A DNA stretch of 48,227 nucleotides from Gammaproteobacteria bacterium. Its GTDB lineage: Bacteria > Pseudomonadota > Gammaproteobacteria > Pseudomonadales > Azotimanducaceae. Both the position numbers and the translations under genes were made by a program. Under the pieces are notes generated by a model, which was given only the letters and a program-made list of their open reading frames with translations, was not told the origin of the DNA and searched no databases. The stretch spans positions 1 through 48,227 of the forward strand of contig SMWF01000040.1 of NCBI GenBank assembly GCA_004357385.1, in the 5' to 3' direction. Shown piece after piece: positions 41,471 through 48,227 of this stretch; position 1 is the first letter of the stretch, and each line of letters begins with the position of its first letter.

Positions 41471-44400
41471 GTGCATCGTGCCATTGCCTGGTTCGCCAGG
41501 AATTCTGTCGCTGCCAACCTGTTGATGTTCATCCTGGTGCTGGCCGGCGTGCTGGCGCTGTTCACGGTCCACCAGCAGACCTTCCCCAACATCGATCCTG
41601 ACGTGGTGATGGTGAACGTACCCTACCTCGGCGCCGCCCCGGAGGAAGTCGAACAAGGTGTCTGCGTGCGCATCGAAGAGGCGGTGGAGGGTACCGAAGG
41701 CATTAAGAAAGTCCGCAGCTCAGCCACGGAAGGTCAGTGCAACGTCATCATCGAACTGACCGAGGACGCTATCCCGATCCAGGCACTGAACGAGATCAAG
41801 TCGAAGATCGACGCGATTAACACGTTTCCTCGGGAAACTGAAAAACCGATCGTCTCGAAGCTGGCAATTCGACACGGCGTCATGGATCTGGTGCTGTTCG
41901 GCGACGTCGACGAACGCACCCTGAAAGAGATCGGTACGCGGGTGCGTGACGAAGTGTCCGCGCTGCCCGGCGTGTCCCAGGTTTCCCTGTCGTACGTAAG
42001 ACCGTACGAGATTTCAATCGAAGTTTCCGAGACCACACTGCGCCGCCACGGACTCACGCTGGAGCGCGTCGCCGACATCATTCGGCGCACCTCCCTGGAC
42101 ATGCCCGGCGGCAATATCAAGACGTCGGGCGGCGAGATACTGCTGCGCACCAAGGGCCAGGCGTATACCGGCAGGGAATTCGAAGACATTGTCGTGCTGA
42201 CGGGTTCCGACGGCGGTGCCAAGGTGCTGCTCCGTGAGATCGCAACCGTGATCGACGGGTTTGAAGAGGGCGATCTCGCCGCGCGCTACAACGGCGTGCC
42301 GGCGGTCGTGGTGAAGGTCTCGCGCATCGGTAAAGAAGACATCATCGGCATATCGGACACGGTCAAGGCCTATGTCGACCGGCTGGTTCCGACCCTGCCC
42401 CAGGCCATCCAGCTGGACATCTGGCAGGACGAATCGAAGATCCTGCGCGACCGGATCTCCAGCCTGCTCGCAACGGGAGCCGGCGGCCTGGTGCTGGTGA
42501 TGCTGATCCTGTCGATGTTCCTGCGCTTTCGTCTGGCCATGTGGGTCGCCGCAGGCATCCCCATCGCCATGCTCGGCACCGTCGCAATGTTCCCCTATTT
42601 CGACATCGAGATCAGCATGCTGGCGATCATGGCGTTCATCCTGGTGCTGGGGATCATCGTCGACGATGCCATCGTGGTCGGCGAGCGCGTATACGCGCAT
42701 GAGATAATGGGCAAACCGCCCATTCGCGCCGCAATCGACGGCACCTGGGAAGTTTCCACCCCCGTGATCTTCGGGGTGCTCACTACCATGGCCGCCTTCC
42801 TGCCGCTGATCATCTCCAGCGGCCGGATGGCCGACGTGTTCGGCACGATCGGCTGGATAGTCATTATCTCGCTGGTCTTCAGCATCATTGAATCGCAATT
42901 GATCCTGCCGGCCCATTTGGCACACCGCAACCACGAGACCAGTCATGCCACCATCGGCAGGGCGTGGACGCGCCTACAGGATTCGCTGTCCGGGGCGATG
43001 GGCGACTTCGCCAGTCAGGTCTATCGCCCGTTCCTGCAGAAGGCGCTGGCATGGCGTTACCTGACAACCGCCACCGGCGTGGCGGTGCTGATCCTCGTCA
43101 TGGGCATGATTGGCAGCGGTCGTATCGTGTTCAGCTTCTTCCCGCCCGTGGAGGGCGACATCGTCTTCGCCACCCTGGAGATGCCCGCAGGAACCTCCAT
43201 CGAAACCACCACGGAAGCGGTCAAGCTGATCGAGGCAGGCGCCAAACAACTCCGCGCGGAACTCGACGCCGGGCTCGCAGACGGGCAGCCGAGCCGGGTA
43301 AAAGCCATCCTGTCCAGCATCGGAACACACCTCGACCGGGGGCCGGGTCCGCCGCGCCTGCCTCAACCCGGACGCAGCAACTACGCCGACGTTGCGATGG
43401 AGTTGATCCCAGCGAATCAGCGCGACATGCTCGCATCGCGCGACGTGGGCGATCGCTGGCGCGAGATCGTCGGTGCCATTCCGGACGCCGTCAAACTCAG
43501 TTACTCTTCCGACTCGTTCACCGCCGGCAATGCGCTGGACTTTCAACTCGCCGGCCGCGACATCGATCAGCTGCGCGAGGCAGCGGCCGAGGTGCGCGCG
43601 GAACTCAGCCGCTACGACGGCGTGTTCGACATTTCCGATTCGTTCCGCGCCGGCAAACAGGAGATCAAACTCTCGTTACTGCCCGAGGCTCTCAACTGGG
43701 GCGTGGCCCTGAACGACCTGGCGCGACAGACCCGTGCGGCATTCTACGGGGTAGAAGCACAACGCATTCAACGCGGCCAGGACGACGTCCGGGTGATGGT
43801 ACGTTTTCCCGAAGACGAACGACGTTCCATCGGCAACCTGGAGGACATGCGTATCCGCACCGCCGATGGTACGGAAGTACCCTTCACCAGCGTCGCCACC
43901 TTCGAACTGGGCCGCGGATTCTCAACCATCAACCGCCTCGATGGTCGCCGTGTCATCAACGTGACCGCCGACATCGACCGGACGATCGCACGGCCCGAAT
44001 CGGTGATCGCCAGCATGTTGAACGAGTCGATCCCCGAAATACTGCGGCACTATCCTGACATTTCAATAGGACTCGCCGGTGAGCAGGAAGAACGGGCGAC
44101 GGCAATGGCAAGCCTGGCACTCGGAGCAGTGCTCGCGCTGGTGATCATCTACACGTTACTGGCGGTGCCGCTGCGCTCGTACATTCAGCCGTTGGTGATC
44201 ATGAGCGTGATCCCATTCGGGGCGGTCGGCGCGATCCTCGGCCACTACATCATGGACACCGGCCTGATGTTCTTCTCGCTGCTCGGCATTATCGCCTTGT
44301 CCGGGGTGGTGGTGAACGCCAGCCTGGTCCTGGTGGACTACATCAATCGCCGTCGTCGCGAAGGAGTCGAACTGGTCGAAGCCGTGGCGACCGCGGGGGT

Positions 44401-44701
44401 AGTACGGTTCCGGCCGATCATCCTGACATCAGTTACCACGTTCATCGGTCTGCTGCCGATGTTGAGCCGCGGTGGCGACCCGACCACGGCATTCATCATC
44501 CCGATGGCCATTTCGCTGGCCTTCGGCGTGTTGTTCGCCACCGTCATCACGCTGATCCTGGTGCCCTGCCTGTACCTCATCGTCGAAGACTACATCACCT
44601 GGGGCGAGCTTGACCGGGAAGCCCGGCTTGCGGACCAGGATGCCGCGTACGACACGGCTCAGGCGTCGATGCAGCCCGCCATGGGAGGCGGCGGCAACTA
44701 A
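41471..44701 (+). CDS. RND efflux pump, inner-membrane transporter
   Basis: The 1076-aa protein has the RND duplicated layout: an N-terminal membrane segment (IAWFARNSVAANLLMFILVLAGVLALF), a large periplasmic domain, six membrane helices with LGIIVDDAIVVGERV (the paired Asp of proton relay), and a second periplasmic domain. The final helices have LLGIIALSGVVVNASLVLVDYI. It is the AcrB/hydrophobe type, driven by the proton gradient. The start is GTG at 41471, preceded by GAGG. It follows the adaptor by 17 bases. The substrate is unknown; efflux of the hydrophobic catabolites of this region is an inference. Confidence 0.95.
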   Translation: MHRAIAWFARNSVAANLLMFILVLAGVLALFTVHQQTFPNIDPDVVMVNVPYLGAAPEEVEQGVCVRIEEAVEGTEGIKKVRSSATEGQCNVIIELTEDAIPIQALNEIKSKIDAINTFPRETEKPIVSKLAIRHGVMDLVLFGDVDERTLKEIGTRVRDEVSALPGVSQVSLSYVRPYEISIEVSETTLRRHGLTLERVADIIRRTSLDMPGGNIKTSGGEILLRTKGQAYTGREFEDIVVLTGSDGGAKVLLREIATVIDGFEEGDLAARYNGVPAVVVKVSRIGKEDIIGISDTVKAYVDRLVPTLPQAIQLDIWQDESKILRDRISSLLATGAGGLVLVMLILSMFLRFRLAMWVAAGIPIAMLGTVAMFPYFDIEISMLAIMAFILVLGIIVDDAIVVGERVYAHEIMGKPPIRAAIDGTWEVSTPVIFGVLTTMAAFLPLIISSGRMADVFGTIGWIVIISLVFSIIESQLILPAHLAHRNHETSHATIGRAWTRLQDSLSGAMGDFASQVYRPFLQKALAWRYLTTATGVAVLILVMGMIGSGRIVFSFFPPVEGDIVFATLEMPAGTSIETTTEAVKLIEAGAKQLRAELDAGLADGQPSRVKAILSSIGTHLDRGPGPPRLPQPGRSNYADVAMELIPANQRDMLASRDVGDRWREIVGAIPDAVKLSYSSDSFTAGNALDFQLAGRDIDQLREAAAEVRAELSRYDGVFDISDSFRAGKQEIKLSLLPEALNWGVALNDLARQTRAAFYGVEAQRIQRGQDDVRVMVRFPEDERRSIGNLEDMRIRTADGTEVPFTSVATFELGRGFSTINRLDGRRVINVTADIDRTIARPESVIASMLNESIPEILRHYPDISIGLAGEQEERATAMASLALGAVLALVIIYTLLAVPLRSYIQPLVIMSVIPFGAVGAILGHYIMDTGLMFFSLLGIIALSGVVVNASLVLVDYINRRRREGVELVEAVATAGVVRFRPIILTSVTTFIGLLPMLSRGGDPTTAFIIPMAISLAFGVLFATVITLILVPCLYLIVEDYITWGELDREARLADQDAAYDTAQASMQPAMGGGGN

Positions 44702-44774
44702 ACGTCCCGTCCCATTCAGTCGGCAATTCTTCGATTGAAAACGCCTCCATCTGACCCCAGATATTAGTTATCGA

Positions 44775-44793
44775 GGACCCTGATCCGGGGTCC
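44775..44793 (+). other. Inverted repeat before cbpA
   Basis: GGACCC and GGGTCC pair around TGATCCG, 74 bases after the RND pump stop and 18 bases before the cbpA start. No T-run follows, so it is a weak terminator at best; it could instead be part of the cbpA leader. Confidence 0.35.
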
Positions 44794-44810
44794 AGTGTGT
44801 CAGAGTGGTC

Positions 44811-45725
44811 ATGGAATTCATCGATTACTACAAAACCCTGGGCGTCGCGGAAGATGCGTCCGGCGACCAGATCAAACGGGCGTACCGTAAGCTGGCGCGC
44901 AAATTTCATCCAGACGTCAGCCAGGAGTCCGACGCGGAAGCGCGTTTCAAAGAAGTGGGCGAAGCGTACGACGTGCTGAAGGACCCCGAAAAGCGCGGCG
45001 CGTACGACGAACTACGACTGCAACCGCAGGCTGGCGGCTTCGCAGCGCCACCCGGTTGGAATTACGAATTTCACAGCGCCGGCGACAGTGCCGCCTTCAG
45101 TGATTTCTTCCGTACGTTCTTCGACGCGGAGCCAGGTCCAGGCACGGTTCGGGACGACCCGCACGCCGCACCGCCCCGGGACGTCCATCAGCGCATTGCC
45201 ATCACCCTCGAAGAGGCGTTTCACGGGTACCGCCCGGAAATCGAAACGCGCTTATTCGACGGACCCGGTACTCGGCGTCTGAAGGTCAGTATTCCTGCGG
45301 GAGTTATCGACGGTCAGCACATCCGGCTGCGCGGCCAGGGCAGCGGTGACGGTAGCGCTCGCAAGAGCGCCCGCGGCGACCTGTACCTGGAGATCCAGAT
45401 CGCACCTCACCCGATGTTCTCTACCGACGGTCGAGACATCTACGTCACGCTGCCGGTCGCCCCGTGGGAAGCAGCGCTCGGCGCGTCGGTCCGGGTTCCA
45501 ACGCTGGGCGGACCGGTGACCTTGAAGATACCGGCGGGATCCCAGACGGGTCAGCACTTGCGCCTGAAAGGTCGAGGGCTGCCCGGCTCGCCGCCTGGCG
45601 ATCAGTACGCAGTACTCAATGTCGTCCTGCCGCCCGCTGACACCGAGACGGACAAAAAACTCTATCGCGAGATGGCGGAACGCATGAACTTCGACCCCCG
45701 CGCCCACCTGGAGGGTGCACTATGA
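44811..45725 (+). CDS. cbpA: Curved DNA-binding protein / DnaJ-class co-chaperone CbpA
   Basis: The 304-aa protein has a J-domain at residues 4-70 with the HPD triad at 33-35 (KFHPDVS). A linker and two C-terminal substrate-binding domains follow (HQRIAITLEEAFHGYRPEIET, KVSIPAGVIDGQHIRLRGQGSGDG, LKIPAGSQTGQHLRLKGRGLP). There is no cysteine-rich zinc finger, so it is the CbpA type, not DnaJ. It stimulates DnaK and binds curved DNA in stationary phase. The ATG at 44811 is chosen over a GTG two codons earlier because MEFIDYYKTLGV is the family opening. It overlaps cbpM by four bases. Confidence 0.95.
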   Translation: MEFIDYYKTLGVAEDASGDQIKRAYRKLARKFHPDVSQESDAEARFKEVGEAYDVLKDPEKRGAYDELRLQPQAGGFAAPPGWNYEFHSAGDSAAFSDFFRTFFDAEPGPGTVRDDPHAAPPRDVHQRIAITLEEAFHGYRPEIETRLFDGPGTRRLKVSIPAGVIDGQHIRLRGQGSGDGSARKSARGDLYLEIQIAPHPMFSTDGRDIYVTLPVAPWEAALGASVRVPTLGGPVTLKIPAGSQTGQHLRLKGRGLPGSPPGDQYAVLNVVLPPADTETDKKLYREMAERMNFDPRAHLEGAL

Positions 45726-46021
45726 GCCGCTCAACGACGCCACGACGCAGGTACCTGACACTGGTCGAGCTGAGCCACAGCGTCGGCATCCGCCAACGGC
45801 ATCTCGTCGCGCTGGTCGAGCATGGTCTGGTGGAGCCGGCGGGCGACAACCCCAGCGAGTGGCGCTTCGACGAACAGGCCACCGCGCGTCTGCTGCGCGC
45901 CTTGCGATTGCGCCGCGACCTACGCATTAACACCGCGGGCGCCACGTTGGCCCTGGACCTGTTGGATGAACTGGCTCGCCTGCGCGCAGAACTCGATCGC
46001 CTGCGCCGACTCGTCGATTGA
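45722..46021 (+). CDS. cbpM: Chaperone modulator CbpM
   Basis: The 99-aa protein is a MerR-like helical protein: TLVELSHSVGIRQRHLVALVEHGLVEP (helix-turn-helix-like N-terminus), then RLLRALRLRRDLRINTAGATLALDLLDEL and a short C-terminal coiled coil. CbpM binds the CbpA J-domain and blocks its action on DnaK. The ATG overlaps the cbpA stop, the usual arrangement for this pair. The assignment rests on sequence pattern and position together. Confidence 0.93.
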   Translation: MSRSTTPRRRYLTLVELSHSVGIRQRHLVALVEHGLVEPAGDNPSEWRFDEQATARLLRALRLRRDLRINTAGATLALDLLDELARLRAELDRLRRLVD

Positions 46022-46045
46022 ACTCCTCTCAGAAGCGCGAAGGTG

Positions 46046-46708
46046 TCAAAGGTAGAAGTTCAACCCCAGGGTTGCCTCATACTGCCAGAACATGCTGCCG
46101 TTCCAGCGCACGATGCATCCGCCGCTGCAGAAGATGCGGCTGTCCGAGTCGACCACCGTCCCCAGCGCGCGAAAATCGAGGCGTAGCCCGAATCGCTTGG
46201 TTATGCGCATCTTGTAGCCGCCCATGAACCCAATGCTGAACTCGGTTTCGTCATCGAAGCCATCGGCATCGGGGCGGAACTGGCTCACGCCGAAACCAAC
46301 ACCGACGTAGGGCCGCACTCGGTCGCCGTCCATCACGAACGTACCGCCGAAGTGCAGATAATCGATGTCGATGTCGGCGTGGGTAATGGCGAGTTCCGGG
46401 GTCTGAAGGTCGAACTCGGTGGATTGATGGGAATACATGATCTGCCATTGGGTCTGATGGCCGCTAGGAAATTCCAGCACGAAACCGTAGGCAGGGGCAT
46501 TGTCGACGTCGACACTGCCGTCGACTTGAGCATTGAGCTCTGCCTCGGTGGCGACACTGAAGTCGCCGCCAAACCGGAATCCGGCAAAGGGCGCAAGCTC
46601 CCAGCCGACCGGTTCCGAGGTGCCACGTTCACGCAGCTGTGCCTGGGCGCCCAGAGACACCAACGCCAGCGCGAGCGCGAACACGTGCCGGAGGTTCAGC
46701 TTAAGCAC
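46046..46708 (-). CDS. Outer-membrane beta-barrel protein (OmpA/OmpW-like)
   Basis: The 220-aa protein has a signal peptide (about residues 1-23, HVFALALALVSLGAQAQ, cleavage after AQA). A run of alternating strands follows, among them WELAPFAGFRFGG, YGFVLEFPSG, RPYVGVGFGVSQF and FGLRLDFRALG, ending in LGLNFYL. The pattern is that of an eight-strand outer-membrane barrel. Two cysteines (FCSGGC) in a loop could form a disulfide. The start is GTG at 46708 with a GGAACGAG stretch before it, overlapping the thiolase stop by 13 bases. The ligand is unknown. Confidence 0.85.
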   Translation of the reverse strand: MLKLNLRHVFALALALVSLGAQAQLRERGTSEPVGWELAPFAGFRFGGDFSVATEAELNAQVDGSVDVDNAPAYGFVLEFPSGHQTQWQIMYSHQSTEFDLQTPELAITHADIDIDYLHFGGTFVMDGDRVRPYVGVGFGVSQFRPDADGFDDETEFSIGFMGGYKMRITKRFGLRLDFRALGTVVDSDSRIFCSGGCIVRWNGSMFWQYEATLGLNFYL

Positions 46709-48227
46709 AGCTCGTTCCGTTTCGGCGTGACCACCGGCGTGATGAACTCACCCATCGGGTCCTCTTCGATCAATACCTTCAGGGTCTCCTCGTCGCCGGT
46801 CACCGAACGGGCCATGAAGCGTCCGCCGTCCTCGGTTCGGCAGAATACGTAGCCGATGAGTGGCACCGTCTTGTTGTACACGACGCTGTAGGCCTCAATT
46901 CGACCCCCGACGGCCGCATCGACCACGGCCACCTCGGGAGCGGCATCGATCTCGGCCCGCACCGGCGTATTATCCACCGGCTGCCAGTTCTCGTTCGGTC
47001 GCGTCGAGTAGAGCCCCGCACTTTCTTTCGATGCGAATCCACCGTTAGCCAGAATTAATCCAAGCGCGCCGGGATCCTCACGCAGCGTATCGACCAATGA
47101 GGCAATCGCATGCATGCTGTAGTTGTTGCCGGCCCCGCCAAAGAATGGCAGGCCACCGGTCTGGGTCAGTTGGCGGCCGAACGGATCGATATCCAACGCG
47201 TCGCAAGCGAATTGCACCGCGCACGGGAAGCAGCTGTATAAATCCAGGTAATCGACCTCGGCTATCGAAACGTCGCCACCGGCAAGTGTGTGACGCAGCA
47301 CCGCCGCCATCGCCGTCGATGCATCCAGGCGTTCGCGTACCGAGACCAGTTTGTCCGTCCCGTCTGCGCCCGCCCAGGGGTACACCCAACGCTCTTCGGC
47401 AATCCCCAACTCACGCGCCTTGCCGACGCTGGTCAGAATCAGTGCGGCCCCCTGATTGACGGCATCCTGGGCGACGTGCCACTTCAGATAAGGTTCGGCG
47501 ACGATGTAGTTGCTGTGTGACGGCGTGGCCAGATAGTCAGCATCCCGAACGGCTGGGAACTGCGCGTATGGGTGGTTTGCCGCGACCTCCGAAAAGGGCG
47601 CGAACAATTCGCTCATCCGGCGTCGATTCTCGGCCTTGCTTAAACTGTGCGTGTGGCGCCAGGCGTTCTCGAAAGCACCGTAAACCTGCGGCGCAAACCC
47701 CATGCCGTTGGCAATCTCGTACGCGCTGACCAGCTCGGGGCCAACGCCGCGATCCTCCAGATCGCCGTCGGCATGTTCGGTCCAGTCCAGCGGTAGATCG
47801 TTGCGCTGCGCGTACCTCATGGTGCCGATCGCCTCGGCGCCGGTCAGCAGCACCATGCTGGCATCCCCCTTCGCGATCCGAGCGGCCGCTTCATTCACCA
47901 GTTGCTGCGGCGTCTGGCCGCCGACGATGCTGTAGATCGCCAACACGGGGTTTGCACCGATGCGTTGGGCTACGGCGCGCGGCAGATTGTCGCAACGACC
48001 GATCGGCGAGGGTCTGCTGGGGATGGAATCACTGATGAGCCGCACGAATGCCAGGGTATCAACGTGCGCCGCGATGCCGGCGACGCCCGTGTCGGTCAAC
48101 GCCTGTCGGCACGCTTGCGTCGCCAGGAAGATCGGTGCAGGCAGGTCTTCTACGGCGCGAGTCAGCTCTCGAACGACGCTCTGACCTACTCCGACGATGA
48201 TCGGAAGACTGGCATCGGGTGTGCCCG
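46696..48227 (-). CDS. Thiolase-like acetyl-CoA acetyltransferase, 5' end outside window
   Basis: The frame runs open from the right edge (GTPDASLPIIVGVGQSVVRELTRAV) to a TGA at 46696 and gives about 510 residues. The family patterns are clear: VDYLDLYSCFPCAVQFACDALDI with the reactive-cysteine region of this subgroup, GGLPFFGGAGNNYSMHAIASLVDTLRED, and ILANGGFASKESAGLYSTRP. It belongs to the thiolase superfamily group usually annotated acetyl-CoA acetyltransferase, with an extra C-terminal domain of about 120 residues. It would cleave or form a 3-ketoacyl-CoA. The start is just off the edge; a shorter TTG start at 48099 is not needed. Confidence 0.9.
   Translation of the reverse strand, partial: GTPDASLPIIVGVGQSVVRELTRAVEDLPAPIFLATQACRQALTDTGVAGIAAHVDTLAFVRLISDSIPSRPSPIGRCDNLPRAVAQRIGANPVLAIYSIVGGQTPQQLVNEAAARIAKGDASMVLLTGAEAIGTMRYAQRNDLPLDWTEHADGDLEDRGVGPELVSAYEIANGMGFAPQVYGAFENAWRHTHSLSKAENRRRMSELFAPFSEVAANHPYAQFPAVRDADYLATPSHSNYIVAEPYLKWHVAQDAVNQGAALILTSVGKARELGIAEERWVYPWAGADGTDKLVSVRERLDASTAMAAVLRHTLAGGDVSIAEVDYLDLYSCFPCAVQFACDALDIDPFGRQLTQTGGLPFFGGAGNNYSMHAIASLVDTLREDPGALGLILANGGFASKESAGLYSTRPNENWQPVDNTPVRAEIDAAPEVAVVDAAVGGRIEAYSVVYNKTVPLIGYVFCRTEDGGRFMARSVTGDEETLKVLIEEDPMGEFITPVVTPKRNELCLS

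Noticed and set aside
44775..44793. Rho-independent terminator after the RND pump
   Set aside because: The six-pair stem is not followed by a T-run, so it was listed only as an inverted repeat.

Overview
This is a GC-rich chromosomal window, densely packed with catabolic genes, from what looks like a free-living aerobic gammaproteobacterium, possibly marine. That placement is an inference from the cbpA-cbpM chaperone pair, a CYP153-type P450, Shine-Dalgarno-led genes and Rho-independent terminators. There is no rRNA, tRNA, phage, IS element or CRISPR array, so the exact lineage cannot be fixed.

Region 1 (1-10.6 kb). The 3' end of a CYP153-like P450 faces a long minus-strand operon. Read in transcription order it encodes a carboxyltransferase, a biotin carboxylase/BCCP subunit, an enoyl-CoA hydratase, an AtuA-family protein, two acyl-CoA dehydrogenases, a 70-aa conserved small protein and a Rieske oxygenase. 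The set resembles the acyclic-terpene (atu) or leucine-type pathway, in which a beta-methyl acyl-CoA is carboxylated, hydrated and cleaved.

Region 2 (10.8-21.3 kb). Mixed genes: an MDR-family NADPH oxidoreductase, exonuclease III, a Baeyer-Villiger-type flavin monooxygenase, an EF-G-like GTPase with a degenerate G4 motif, an SDR, an RRM protein with a poly-glycine tail encoded by a hexanucleotide repeat, a complete CYP153-like P450, a cyclophilin, a limonene-monooxygenase-like LLM flavoprotein and a GIY-YIG protein.

Region 3 (21.3-30.3 kb). A VWA lipoprotein is coupled to an unrecognised coiled-coil membrane protein. Next come an ECF sigma factor of the TPR-tailed type, broken by one inserted base, its DGPF/YCII partner, and a glutamine synthetase homologue. 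The last is divergent from a CoA-transferase across a palindromic control region. A decayed LLM pseudogene, a GST and a TauD-like dioxygenase follow.

Region 4 (30.3-38.8 kb). An eight-gene minus-strand operon encodes a flavoprotein dehydrogenase, an EthD-like protein, an SDR, a PhyH dioxygenase, a carboxymuconolactone-decarboxylase-like protein, a hydroxyneurosporene-synthase-like protein and a split YeeE/YedE transporter. It diverges from a translationally coupled SnoaL-MFS-zinc alcohol dehydrogenase operon.

Region 5 (38.8-48.2 kb). A carboxymuconolactone-decarboxylase/AhpD-like gene has an in-frame UGA exactly at the second cysteine position of its CxxC motif. A hairpin fitting the bacterial SECIS pattern follows, making it a strong candidate selenoprotein and the most interesting item here. 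It is divergent from a FadR-type regulator, which has a recognisable promoter and two TGGTCAGACCA operators and is coupled to an RND efflux adaptor and pump. Then come cbpA-cbpM, an outer-membrane beta-barrel protein and a thiolase-like gene running off the right edge.

Overall the window reads as a catabolic island for hydrophobic branched or cyclic compounds (terpenoid- or steroid-like), combining oxygenases, CoA-ester enzymes, redox enzymes, transport and efflux. The substrates are inferred, not shown.
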